A stretch of DNA of 64,000 nt from Bisbaumannia sp015645095 (lineage in GTDB: Bacteria > Pseudomonadota > Gammaproteobacteria > Pseudomonadales > Halomonadaceae): contig CP141893.1 in assembly GCA_036871055.1 (NCBI GenBank), positions 3,410,001 to 3,474,000 of the forward strand, in the 5' to 3' direction. Positions 47,128 to 55,625 of this stretch are shown in pieces. The number at the start of each line of letters is the position of its first letter. The first letter of the stretch is position 1. The translations under genes were made by a program, and so were the position numbers. Under the pieces are notes generated by a model, which saw nothing but the letters and a program-made list of their open reading frames with translations, searched no databases and was not told the DNA's origin.

Positions 47128-47673
47128 TCAGGCCTTGCAGGACTGCAGGGGATCCACCAGCTTGGTGACGCGCCGAACGATGTCGTTGGCCACGGCCTTG
47201 GGGCCACGCCGATCGGTGCGCACGATCAGGTCGGCGGTAGCCCGGTAGAGGGGATCCCGCACGGCAAAGAGATCCCGTAGCACCTGGCCCGGATCCTCGG
47301 CCTGCAGCAAGGGCCGGTTTCGATCCTTGGCGGTCCGCCGGAGCTGCTGCTCCACCGTGGTATAGAGGTAGATCACGGTGCCCCGTTCGCGCAGGGCACG
47401 TCGGTTGGCCTCGAGAATCACCGCCCCGCCACCGGTAGCCATGACGATGCCGCAGCGCTGGGTCAGGTCATCGATCACCTGGGCCTCGCGTTCGCGAAAG
47501 CCGGCCTCCCCCTCGACATCGAAGATCCAGGGAATATCGGCCCCGCAGCGCGCCTGGATCTCGTGGTCGCTGTCGTAGAAGTCACGGCACAGCTCGGCCG
47601 CCAGCAGGCGGCCGATGGTGCTTTTGCCGGCCCCCATGGGGCCGATAAGGAAGAGATTGGGTAAATCCTGCAT
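47128..47673 (-). CDS. aroK: Shikimate kinase
   Basis: A 181-residue P-loop kinase phosphorylating shikimate. Walker A is LIGPMGAGKSTIGRLLA. The shikimate-binding residues lie in DSDHEIQ, FREREAQVI and ATGGGAV. The lid arginine is in RTAKDRNRPLL. The start overlaps the pilQ stop by one base, linking it to the pilus operon transcript. Confidence 0.96.
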   Translation of the reverse strand: MQDLPNLFLIGPMGAGKSTIGRLLAAELCRDFYDSDHEIQARCGADIPWIFDVEGEAGFREREAQVIDDLTQRCGIVMATGGGAVILEANRRALRERGTVIYLYTTVEQQLRRTAKDRNRPLLQAEDPGQVLRDLFAVRDPLYRATADLIVRTDRRGPKAVANDIVRRVTKLVDPLQSCKA

Positions 47674-49706
47674 CAGCGAAGTGCCAGCCCATCCTCGAGG
47701 ATCGTGGGAGTGATGAATATCAACAACTCTACCTTTTCGTTGCTCTCTTGGGTATAGCGGAAGAGGTTACCGATCACCGGGATGTCCCCCAGCAGGGGGG
47801 TCTTGAACAGGCTGCGGATCTGCTCGGTGGTCAGGATCCCGCCCAGCACCACCGTCTCGCCGTTGTCCACCAGCACCTGGGTCTGGATCTCGTTGCGGTC
47901 GATGGGCGGCTCCCCGCCGACGAAGGTATCGCGGAAGCTGTCGTTGGTGATCAGCAGGTCCATGACAATGCGATTGTCCGGGGTGATCTGCGGCGTCACC
48001 TCCAGGGAGAGCACCGCCTCCTTGAAATCAGTCTCCGGATTACCCTGAGCATCCACCGACTGGAAGGCCCGCTCCTCGCCCTGCTTGATAATGGCGGTGC
48101 GCTGGTTGGCGGTAATCACCCGGGGCTGGGAGATGGTCTGGCTTCGCCCCTCGCTCTCCAGGGCGCGCAGCTCCAGATCGATCAGGATATCCCCGGAGAG
48201 ATAACCGAAGGCGAAGGAAGTCAGTGGATCCCGATCCCCCCCCAGGTCTACCGCCAACCCACCCCGCGGCACCGTACCGGTGGCGGCACCGCCGAGGTCC
48301 ACTCGACTGCCCGGCCGCGACATCCCCCAGTTGACCCCCAGCTCCCGGGTGGCGCTATCCCGGGCGATCACGATGCGCGCCTCGATCTGCACCTGGCGCA
48401 CCGCCACATCCAGTTGATCGATGGTGCGCAGGATCTCCTGCACCTGCTCGGCGGTATCCTGGATCAGCAGGGTATTGGTGCGGGCATCCACGCTGACGCG
48501 CCCCCGCTCGGTCAACAGCCCGAAGCCATCGCCGCCACGCAGCAGGGCCGCCAGGTCCGACGCCCGGGCATAGTTGACCTGGAGATACTCGGTCACCAGG
48601 GGGGACAGCACCTCCATCTGCTCCCGGGCCTCGATCTCCTGGCGCTCGATATTGGCCAGCTCCGCCGCCGGCGCCACCACGATCACGTTACCCTCCTGGC
48701 GACTGGCCAGGCCATGACTCTTGAGCACCAGGTCCAGGGCCTGATCCCAGGGCACATCCTGAAGATTGAGGGTCACCCGGCCGGTCACGCTATCGCTGGC
48801 AACGATATTCAATCCGGTGAAGTCGGCGATGATGGAGAGCACCGAACGCACCTCGATATCCTGAAAATTCAAGGTGATACGTTCACCACTAAAGCTACGC
48901 TCCCGGGGCCGCTGGACCTGCCGAGGCGCCGGTGCCGCCACCGGCTGGGCCTCGATGATCAGCTCGCGCCCGCTATGGGTGGAGAACATGGCGAAATCAC
49001 CGCTGGCCTGCAATTCCAGGGTCACCCCATCCCGATCGGGACGCGGCACGATACGGGTCAGAGGGGTCGAGAAGTCGGTCACATCCAGGGTCTGATCCAG
49101 GGAGGCCGGCAGGCGCACGCCGCGCAACTCGGCCAGGATGCGGTTACCACTGGTCTCACGCACCCGGCTGTCGATCCCGGTTCGATCGAAGGTCACGATC
49201 AGGCGCCCGGCCCCGTCGGCGCCGCGACGGAAGTCGATATCCTCGATGCGCGGGTCCTGGACGACCGGAGCGGAGGCCACCGGCTGACTCGGCTCCGGCG
49301 AGGTGACCGTGGCCGCCGGCTGGGCCGGCGCCCCCCCGATGGCAAGGATCAGTCGCTCGCCTTCCTGGCGGGTGGTGTAGGGCAGCTCCTGGTCCAGGGT
49401 AAAGACCAGCCGGGTCCGCGACCCCGCCTCCAGGGTGGTGACCTGGGCCACACCGCCGACCCCCAGGGTCTGGCGCGGCCGGTCCACCAGGCTGCCGGTC
49501 TCCATCAGGTCGATGGTCAGCCGCGGCGGCTCATCGAGCCGATAACCACGCACCTCGGGCACCCCACCCTGGAAATGCATCTCCACTTCGAGCCCCTCTC
49601 CCACCTGACGATAGTCGAGACTCGTCAGGGTCGAGGCCGCCCAGGCCGAGGCGTTTCCCAGCAACGACAGGCAGAGCACTGCCAGACAGCGTGTGATGGT
49701 TTGCAT
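47673..49706 (-). CDS. pilQ: Type IV pilus secretin PilQ
   Basis: A 677-residue outer-membrane secretin through which the pilus passes. The start at 49704-49706 is chosen because it begins a clear signal peptide (MQTITRCLAVLCLSLLGNAS...) with GGGGAAGGG upstream; an ATG at 49751 that overlaps the pilP stop is the alternative. Two AMIN domains (residues ~25-260) bind peptidoglycan. They are followed by a secretin/TonB N-terminal domain, an N1 (NolW) domain and the secretin barrel with VLVDNGETVVLGGIL and TPLLGDIPVIGNLFR. Confidence 0.96.
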   Translation of the reverse strand: MQTITRCLAVLCLSLLGNASAWAASTLTSLDYRQVGEGLEVEMHFQGGVPEVRGYRLDEPPRLTIDLMETGSLVDRPRQTLGVGGVAQVTTLEAGSRTRLVFTLDQELPYTTRQEGERLILAIGGAPAQPAATVTSPEPSQPVASAPVVQDPRIEDIDFRRGADGAGRLIVTFDRTGIDSRVRETSGNRILAELRGVRLPASLDQTLDVTDFSTPLTRIVPRPDRDGVTLELQASGDFAMFSTHSGRELIIEAQPVAAPAPRQVQRPRERSFSGERITLNFQDIEVRSVLSIIADFTGLNIVASDSVTGRVTLNLQDVPWDQALDLVLKSHGLASRQEGNVIVVAPAAELANIERQEIEAREQMEVLSPLVTEYLQVNYARASDLAALLRGGDGFGLLTERGRVSVDARTNTLLIQDTAEQVQEILRTIDQLDVAVRQVQIEARIVIARDSATRELGVNWGMSRPGSRVDLGGAATGTVPRGGLAVDLGGDRDPLTSFAFGYLSGDILIDLELRALESEGRSQTISQPRVITANQRTAIIKQGEERAFQSVDAQGNPETDFKEAVLSLEVTPQITPDNRIVMDLLITNDSFRDTFVGGEPPIDRNEIQTQVLVDNGETVVLGGILTTEQIRSLFKTPLLGDIPVIGNLFRYTQESNEKVELLIFITPTILEDGLALR

Positions 49707-49750
49707 GATCCCTTCCCCTTGCCCTTGTTGTATTGCACGCCACGTCGCCA

Positions 49751-50296
49751 TCAGCCACGCTGACGCCCCTCCCCGTTCAACGATAGGCTACGCACCCGCT
49801 CGATCCAGCCGCCGCGCCCGTTGGGCACCACCTCCACCAGTTGCACGCTGGCCTCGGTGATGCTGACGATACGTCCGAAGTCGGTCCCCAGATAGTTGCC
49901 GTTACGCAGCCGATGCACCTCCCCATCCGGCGCCCGCACCAGGGCCGAAGGCTGACCGCCCACCGACAGGGTGCCGACCAGCGCCAGACGATCCAGGGGG
50001 TAGCGCTCCAGCGGTTCCCTGGCCCGCGCCATGTCCGGCGCCAGGTCTTCGGAGCCTCCGGCCAGGGCGCCTTCAGGCTCCGGCAACCGGGCCATGAAAG
50101 GGCTACGACGGTCGGCTTGATCATAGGAGATGGCCACATAGCCCGGCGTATCCGGCAGTGGAGACAACTCCAGCCGCCCCGGATTGGCACGAATCTCCGC
50201 CAGCTGCCGATCGAGCCCGGCGATGTCCGGATCGCCACAGCCCACCAGGGTGATCAGCAGCAGTAGACCGCCGCCACGCGCAAGGATGCTGTTCAT
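49751..50296 (-). CDS. pilP: Type IV pilus lipoprotein PilP
   Basis: A 181-residue periplasmic lipoprotein. The lipobox LVGC gives lipidation at Cys20 after a hydrophobic signal. The C-terminal HR domain shows LDRLALVGTL, ALVRAPDGEVHRLRNGNYLGTDFGRI and the ending WIERVRSLSL. It links the inner-membrane PilMNO platform to PilQ. It overlaps pilO by 4 bp. Confidence 0.95.
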   Translation of the reverse strand: MNSILARGGGLLLLITLVGCGDPDIAGLDRQLAEIRANPGRLELSPLPDTPGYVAISYDQADRRSPFMARLPEPEGALAGGSEDLAPDMARAREPLERYPLDRLALVGTLSVGGQPSALVRAPDGEVHRLRNGNYLGTDFGRIVSITEASVQLVEVVPNGRGGWIERVRSLSLNGEGRQRG

Positions 50297-50916
50297 GGAC
50301 GCTCCTCCCCGCTGTCATGACGATAGCTATAGGTCTTGGCCAACAGGGAGAGCCGCAAGCGGTTCCCTCCAGCCACCGGCGCCAGGGTGAAGTCGTGCTG
50401 GGTCACGATGCGCGGCAGCCCCGCCACCCCGGCGAGGAAGGAGGCGATACGGTGATAGTCTCCCTCCACCTGGATATCGAAGGGCTGCTCCACGTAGTAC
50501 TCCTGGGTTACCGGGGAGCGCAGACGAATGGCATCGATCAGCAACTGGTTGTCGATGGCGGTCTCGCTGATGTTGTCGATCAGCGAGGGAATCTCGGCGC
50601 CACTGGGCAGCATCTCCAGCAGTGTCTCCAGCCGCGCATCCAGGGCCGCGCTACGTTCACGCATGGCCGGCAGGTTGGCGGCCTGGGCCGCCTTGCTGCG
50701 GTAGTCACGCAGCAGGTTCTGCTCCTCCCTCTCGGCGCGAGCCAGCTCCTCCGCCTTGGGCGAGGCCAGGTACCAGTGCATCCCGGCGAAGGTCAGTCCC
50801 AGCACCAGCAGGCAGCAGATCAGCTGCAACGACCAGGGCCACCCCCCCGCCTCGCGCAGATCGAGCTCACGCCAGTCCAGCTCCTTGAGGCGACGCCACT
50901 CTCCCGACAGGCTCAT
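50293..50916 (-). CDS. pilO: Type IV pilus alignment protein PilO
   Basis: A 207-residue bitopic protein with a short cytosolic head, one membrane helix (LQLICCLLVLGLTFAGMHWYL), a coiled coil and a ferredoxin-like periplasmic domain (FDIQVEGDYHRIASFLAGVAGLPRIV). It pairs with PilN. The start ATG at 50914-50916 overlaps the stop of a mini-ORF created by tandem duplication of the pilN/pilO junction, so its coupling to pilN translation is indirect. Confidence 0.95.
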   Translation of the reverse strand: MSLSGEWRRLKELDWRELDLREAGGWPWSLQLICCLLVLGLTFAGMHWYLASPKAEELARAEREEQNLLRDYRSKAAQAANLPAMRERSAALDARLETLLEMLPSGAEIPSLIDNISETAIDNQLLIDAIRLRSPVTQEYYVEQPFDIQVEGDYHRIASFLAGVAGLPRIVTQHDFTLAPVAGGNRLRLSLLAKTYSYRHDSGEERP

Positions 50917-51002
50917 GACTCAACCTCCTCGGCCAGTGGCCGGCCCGGCATGCGCTCCGACTCCTCGAGCCGGCGCCACTCTCTCGACCTCGAAAGGCTC
51001 AT
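50913..51002 (-). CDS. Mini-ORF 2, PilO-head/PilN-tail chimera
   Basis: A 29-residue ORF starting at the ATG at 51000-51002: MSLSRSREWRRLEESER followed by MPGRPLAEEVES. The first half copies the PilO N-terminus and the second half the PilN C-terminus. Its start overlaps mini-ORF 1 and its stop overlaps pilO, both as ATGA, and the GAGGAG of the tail can serve as ribosome-binding site for the next start. Whether the peptide is stable or has a role is unknown. Confidence 0.6.
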   Translation of the reverse strand: MSLSRSREWRRLEESERMPGRPLAEEVES

Positions 51003-51088
51003 GACTCGTCCTCCTCGGCCAGTGGCTGGCCCGGCATGCGCTCCAACTCCTTGAGCCGGCGCCACTCTCTCGACCTCGATAGGCTCAT
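50999..51088 (-). CDS. Mini-ORF 1, PilO-head/PilN-tail chimera
   Basis: A 29-residue ORF starting at the ATG at 51086-51088: MSLSRSREWRRLKELER followed by MPGQPLAEEDES. The last 12 residues are identical to the PilN C-terminus. Its start overlaps the pilN stop (ATGA), so a ribosome finishing pilN would reinitiate here rather than at pilO. Expression is inferred from coupling, not shown. Confidence 0.6.
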   Translation of the reverse strand: MSLSRSREWRRLKELERMPGQPLAEEDES

Positions 51089-51654
51089 GACTCGTCCTCC
51101 TCGGCCAGTGGCTGGCCCGGCATGCGCTGCGGCACGCTGAGACTGAAGCGCCGCCGCTCCTGCCCCTGGTCAGACTCCACCTCGGAGAGGTTGGGCACGG
51201 CGAAGGCGGTGGCCGCCCCCAAGGCCCGCAGCTGATCGGAGACCTGGCGATTGTTCTCGGCCAGGCCGGTGAGGCGCAGCTGCTCGCCCTGACGGGTCAG
51301 CTGAGTGTAGTGGACGCCCTCCTCGAGGCTCTCGGCCAGCTGATTGAAGACATGCACGGTCTGGGGCCGCCCCTCCTGAAGACGCTGAAAGACGGCGATC
51401 TGCGCCTCGAGGCGCTCGATCTGGGCCTCGTAGTCGCGAATCGAGCGAATGTCCCGATCCAGCTGCGCCGCCTGGGTGGTGATATGGGCATTGCGCTGCT
51501 GCTGGACTTCCAGGGCGTGCTGGTAGTAGTAGGTCATGCCGGCACCACTGGCCAGGCCCACCACCGCCATGACCCCCAGGGCCAGATGGAAACGCTTGCT
51601 GTGCCGCTCCCGGCGCTGCTCGCGCCAGGGCAACAGATTGATCTCGATCGTCAT
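51085..51654 (-). CDS. pilN: Type IV pilus assembly protein PilN
   Basis: A 189-residue bitopic protein. The cytosolic N-terminus MTIEINLLPWREQRRE contains the INLLPWRE motif that docks into PilM. A membrane helix (LALGVMAVVGLASGAGMTYYY), coiled coil and periplasmic domain follow. It overlaps pilM by 4 bp. The 3' end is the source of the 86-bp tandem repeat. Confidence 0.96.
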   Translation of the reverse strand: MTIEINLLPWREQRRERHSKRFHLALGVMAVVGLASGAGMTYYYQHALEVQQQRNAHITTQAAQLDRDIRSIRDYEAQIERLEAQIAVFQRLQEGRPQTVHVFNQLAESLEEGVHYTQLTRQGEQLRLTGLAENNRQVSDQLRALGAATAFAVPNLSEVESDQGQERRRFSLSVPQRMPGQPLAEEDES

Positions 51655-52712
51655 GGGCGCGACCTCATCGCCAGACCACAGGCCGTGAGCATGGCGGGCG
51701 CGTCACTGGCCAGGGTGTGGATATCGATGCGCGAATTGACCTTCATGCGCAGGAAAGGGTTGGCGACCACCACCTCCATGCCACTATCCGCCGCCAGGCG
51801 CTCCTGCAGGCCAGGAATGACGCAGGAGCCACCCGCCAGCACCAGGCGCTTGACCTCCTCCCGGCGTCCGGCGGTGTAGTAGAGTTGCAGGGAGCGCCCC
51901 ACCTGCTGGACCAGGGTCTCGACGAAGGGCTCCAGCACGCTGCTCTGGTAGTCCTCGGGCAGGCCCCCGCGCTTCTTGGCCAGCCCCGCCTCCTCGACGC
52001 TCAGACCGTAGCGATTGACGATCTCGTCGGTCAGCTGGCGCCCCCCGAAGACGGTGTCCCGGCTATAGGTGATACGCCCCCCCTTCAAGACATGGAAGGC
52101 GTTCATGGTGGCCCCCACATCGACCAGGGCCACGCTGCCGCGACTGTCCTCCTCCCGGGGCAACTGGTGGCTCACCTCGGTGAAGGCCCGCTCCATGGCG
52201 AAGGTCTCCACGTCCACCGCCGCCGGCGTCAGGCCCGCCTGCAGCAGCGCCTCGGTGAGCTGGCTGACGTCCTGCTGACGGCAGGCCACCAGCAATACCT
52301 CCTGCTGGTCGCCGTAGCGGGCATGGGTTCCCAGGCGCTGGAAGTCGAAGGCGACCTCGCTGAACGGAAAGGGAATATGCTTGTCGGACTCGATCTGGAT
52401 CCGCGCTTCGATCTCGTCGTCATTGAGCGAGGCGGGCAACGAGAGGGTCTTGGTGATGGCGGCACTGGCCGGCACCGCCGCACTGGTGAGCCGGGTGGTC
52501 GGCCGAGCCAGTTCCACGGCACGCTGTAGCGCCTCGACCACCGCCGACATGTTGCGGATGCGGCGCTCGACCACGGCCCCCTCGCGTAGCGGGCAGACGG
52601 CATAGCTCTCCACCCGGAAACCGCCCTGCGCCGCCTTGAGCTCGATCAGCTTGACGGTGGCCGAGGTGATATCGACACCGATCAGCCCCTTGGCTTGTCT
52701 GCTAAGTTGCAC
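51651..52712 (-). CDS. pilM: Type IV pilus actin-like protein PilM
   Basis: A 353-residue cytosolic ATPase of the actin/FtsA fold that anchors PilN. It shows phosphate-1 motif IGVDITSATVKLIEL, phosphate-2 VALVDVGATMNAFHVL, and the adenosine motif LVLAGGSCVIPGLQERLA. It is the first gene of pilMNOPQ-aroK-aroB and diverges from ponA, as in Pseudomonas. Confidence 0.96.
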   Translation of the reverse strand: MQLSRQAKGLIGVDITSATVKLIELKAAQGGFRVESYAVCPLREGAVVERRIRNMSAVVEALQRAVELARPTTRLTSAAVPASAAITKTLSLPASLNDDEIEARIQIESDKHIPFPFSEVAFDFQRLGTHARYGDQQEVLLVACRQQDVSQLTEALLQAGLTPAAVDVETFAMERAFTEVSHQLPREEDSRGSVALVDVGATMNAFHVLKGGRITYSRDTVFGGRQLTDEIVNRYGLSVEEAGLAKKRGGLPEDYQSSVLEPFVETLVQQVGRSLQLYYTAGRREEVKRLVLAGGSCVIPGLQERLAADSGMEVVVANPFLRMKVNSRIDIHTLASDAPAMLTACGLAMRSRP

Positions 52713-52960
52713 CTAGGTCGCCCCCTGCTCGTTCCAAGCGTTGCCGTTGCGACATGGCTCCGGTTTATCGTTATCTCCCGGCGCCCCGGTTGCGTAATCT
52801 CAGGTTACATCCATTTGCGTTTCATCACACAATAGCATGATCCTTGCCCCTTCAACGCTGGTGACCCCCTGCAACGGCCCATATAATGGCTACCCTCAAG
52901 GATAGCCCCGCCTTATCGTCGCACCGCCACCGCTTATCACGCGCTTATCACGGGTATCTC
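52713..52960. other. Divergent pilM/ponA intergenic region
   Basis: About 250 bp holding both promoters. For pilM a weak pair TTGAAG and TATTGT (minus strand, around 52833-52860, 15-bp spacer) can be drawn. For ponA no convincing pair was found. An ORF extension of ponA to 52886 crosses this region and lacks support. Confidence 0.35.
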
Positions 52961-55486
52961 ATGAAGTTTTTCAAACGCCTTATCGCCTCTCTCGTGTGGC
53001 TGACGCTCTCGCTGGCCGCCGCCGGCCTGCTGGCCGTGGCCGGCGCCGCCCTCTACTTCACCCCCGGCCTGCCCGACGTCCGCCAGCTCCAGGACTTCGA
53101 ACTCCAGGCGCCTTTGCGCATCTTTACCCGCGACGGCAAGCTGATCGGCGAGTTCGGCGAGGAGCGACGCATCGCCGTCGACTACGACGAGATCCCCGAG
53201 CCGTTGATCCAGGCCCTGCTGGCCGCCGAGGACGCCAATTTCTTCGAGCACCCCGGCGTCGATCCCCGAGGCCTGGCCCGCGCCGCCCTGGAGCTCGCCT
53301 CCAGCGGTGGCGACATCCAGTCGGGGGGCTCCACCATCACCATGCAGGTGGCGCGTAACTACCTGCTGACCCTGGATCGCACCTTCACCCGCAAGATCCG
53401 CGAGATCCTGCTGGCCCTGCAGATGGAGCAAGTGCTGACCAAGGAGGAGATCCTCGAGCTCTACGTCAACAAGATCTTCCTGGGGCATCGCGCCTATGGC
53501 ATCGCCGCCGCCGCCGAGACCTACTACGATCGCCCCCTGAACGAGCTCAGCCTGGCCGAGATGGCGATGATCGCCGGCCTGCCCAAGGCGCCTTCCGCCT
53601 TCAACCCCCTGGCCAATCCGGAGCGCTCGCTGATCCGCCGCAACTGGATCCTCTACCGCATGCGCCAGCTGGGCTACATCGACCAGGGCGCCTACGAGGA
53701 GGCCGTGGCCGCCCCCATTACCGCCCGTCGCTTCGCCACCCAGGTCGAGGTGGAGGCGGATTACATGGCCGAGATGGCGCGCCAGTTCGCCGTGGAACGC
53801 TACGGCGACGACGCCTATACCGGGGGCTATCGTATCTACACCACCCTGGACAGCGAACTGCAGCCCCAGGCCCGGGATGCCCTGAGCCGCGGCCTGATCG
53901 ACTACGACACCCGCCACGGCTGGCGCGGTCCGGAGGAGACCGAGATTCCCGCCGGCCTGGTGGAAGCCCAGGAGCGCACCGAGCGCCGCGGCCTGGAAGA
54001 GGAACTGGCCGAATCTCCCGAGATCATGGCCACCGCCCGCCGCGCCGCGGCCAGCAGCCAGACCGTGGTGGAGGGCATCGAGGGCGACGTCAGCAACTGG
54101 CTCAATGTGCTCGAGCGCACCCCCCGCTTCGGCCCCCTCTATCCGGCCATCGTGGTCTCCGCCGAGGGGCGCGAGATGCAGGTACTGACCCGCGGTGGCG
54201 AACTGGTGACCCTGGACTGGGAAGGCCTGCGCTGGGCGCGCCGCTACCGCACCGCCCACTGGCGCGAGGGCGAACCGAGCTCCGCCGCCGAGATCGCCTC
54301 GCCCGGCTCACTGGTACGCATCCTGCAACGCGAGGACGGCAGCTGGCGCCTCTCCCAGCGCCCGGATGCCGAGGGCTCCATCGTGGTTCTGGAGCCCGAT
54401 ACCGGCGCCATCCTGGCGCTACAGGGCGGGTTCAGTTTCGCCGCCAGCAAGTTCAACCGCGCCACCCAGGCCCAGCGCCAGTCGGGCTCCATCTTCAAGC
54501 CCTTCGTCTTCCTGGCGGCCATCGAGGCCGGCGAGATCACCACCGCCTCGGTGATCAATGATGCCCCGGTGGTGATGCCGGATGCGGGCACCACCTGGCG
54601 GCCGGTCAACTCCAGCGGCGACTTCCGCGGCCCCATGCGGGTTCGCAGCGCCCTGGCCCTGTCTCGCAACCTGGTCACCATCCGCGTGCTGCAGCGCCTG
54701 GGGCTCGACAACACCATCGACTTCCTGGGACGCTTCGGCTTCGATGAGGCGCGCCTGCCCCACGGGCTCTCCCTGGCCCTGGGCAGCGCCAGCCTGACCC
54801 CCCTGGAGATGACCCACGCCTACGCCACCCTGGCCAACGGCGGCTACGGCATCCAGCCCTGGTTTATCGAGCGGGTCACCCGCGGCACCGACGAGGAGCT
54901 GGTGGATGAAGCCACCCCCCGCGTGGTCTGCCGGGACTGCCTGCCCGGCACCCAGGAAGTGGAGATCGATGGGCGGCGCTACCCGGTGGCCCCTCGAGTC
55001 GTCGACGCCTCCGCCGCCTACCTGGTCACCGACATGCTGCGCGACGTGATCGAATCCGGCACCGGCCGTGCGGCCCTCGAGCTGGGCCGCGGCGATATCG
55101 TCGGCAAGACCGGCACCACCAACGACCAGCGCGATGCCTGGTTCGCCGGCTACAACGCCGACCTGGCGGTCTCGGTATGGATCGGCAAGGACAACAACGA
55201 GACCACCGGCGAGTACGGCGGTCGCGCCGCCCTGCCGGTGTGGATCGACTTCATGGGCCAGGCCCTGAATGGCCGCCCCGAAGCGTCTCAGGAACGTCCC
55301 GCCAGCGTGGTCAGCGCCCGCATCGATCCGCAGACCGGTCGGCGCCTGCGCGACGGCCAGCCCGGCGGCATCAGCGAGCTCTTCCATGTCGACCACCTGC
55401 CGGAGTTCGAGCCCCACAGCGTGGGCCGCGACCTGGAGCAGCACAGCGGCGCCCAGGGCACCGGCTCCTTCGAGTCGATCTTCTAA
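52961..55486 (+). CDS. mrcA: Penicillin-binding protein 1A (bifunctional)
   Basis: An 841-residue class A PBP (PonA) that polymerises and cross-links peptidoglycan. Start ATG at 52961-52963 (MKFFKRLIASLVW) with a single N-terminal anchor. The glycosyltransferase domain has EDANFFEHPGVDPRGLARA, GGSTITMQVARNY and KIREILLALQMEQ. An inserted OB-like domain (residues ~310-420) precedes the transpeptidase with SxxK in SGSIFKPF, SRN, and VGKTGTTNDQRDAWF. It diverges from pilM, a conserved pairing. Confidence 0.97.
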   Translation: MKFFKRLIASLVWLTLSLAAAGLLAVAGAALYFTPGLPDVRQLQDFELQAPLRIFTRDGKLIGEFGEERRIAVDYDEIPEPLIQALLAAEDANFFEHPGVDPRGLARAALELASSGGDIQSGGSTITMQVARNYLLTLDRTFTRKIREILLALQMEQVLTKEEILELYVNKIFLGHRAYGIAAAAETYYDRPLNELSLAEMAMIAGLPKAPSAFNPLANPERSLIRRNWILYRMRQLGYIDQGAYEEAVAAPITARRFATQVEVEADYMAEMARQFAVERYGDDAYTGGYRIYTTLDSELQPQARDALSRGLIDYDTRHGWRGPEETEIPAGLVEAQERTERRGLEEELAESPEIMATARRAAASSQTVVEGIEGDVSNWLNVLERTPRFGPLYPAIVVSAEGREMQVLTRGGELVTLDWEGLRWARRYRTAHWREGEPSSAAEIASPGSLVRILQREDGSWRLSQRPDAEGSIVVLEPDTGAILALQGGFSFAASKFNRATQAQRQSGSIFKPFVFLAAIEAGEITTASVINDAPVVMPDAGTTWRPVNSSGDFRGPMRVRSALALSRNLVTIRVLQRLGLDNTIDFLGRFGFDEARLPHGLSLALGSASLTPLEMTHAYATLANGGYGIQPWFIERVTRGTDEELVDEATPRVVCRDCLPGTQEVEIDGRRYPVAPRVVDASAAYLVTDMLRDVIESGTGRAALELGRGDIVGKTGTTNDQRDAWFAGYNADLAVSVWIGKDNNETTGEYGGRAALPVWIDFMGQALNGRPEASQERPASVVSARIDPQTGRRLRDGQPGGISELFHVDHLPEFEPHSVGRDLEQHSGAQGTGSFESIF

Positions 55487-55527
55487 GCGCCCGCCCGGCG
55501 CGATGCGCCGGGACCATCCGCAACACA

Positions 55528-55563
55528 TGAAAAGGCCCGCCTCCCGAGAGGCGGGCCTTTTCA
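55528..55563 (+). terminator. Bidirectional terminator between ponA and maeB
   Basis: A 16-bp perfect stem (55528-55543 with 55548-55563, loop CCGA) has A-rich and T-rich outer arms (GAAAAGGCC/GGCCTTTTC), so it can stop transcripts in both directions. Confidence 0.9.
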
Positions 55564-55574
55564 TTCCCGGACAG

Positions 55575-55600
55575 CAAAAACGCCGGCCACGAGGCCGGCG
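55575..55600 (-). terminator. Intrinsic terminator after maeB
   Basis: Perfect 8-bp stem CGCCGGCC/GGCCGGCG (55581-55588 and 55593-55600) is followed on the minus strand by five T. It begins 26 bp after the maeB stop. Confidence 0.85.
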
Positions 55601-55625
55601 CTTGCTTGCCGTTATCGAGGGCGGC

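Larger units (their letters stand above)
50876..51128 (-). repeat. 86-bp tandem triplication across the pilN/pilO junction
   Basis: Three head-to-tail units of an 86-bp sequence. Each contains the pilN tail (RMPGQPLAEEDES-stop), the ATGA overlap and the pilO head (MSLS...EWRRL). The two inner units are nearly identical to each other (a handful of substitutions). The outermost pilO-side unit lacks 6 bp, so PilO reads MSLSGEWRRL instead of MSLSRSREWRRL. Confidence 0.95.
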
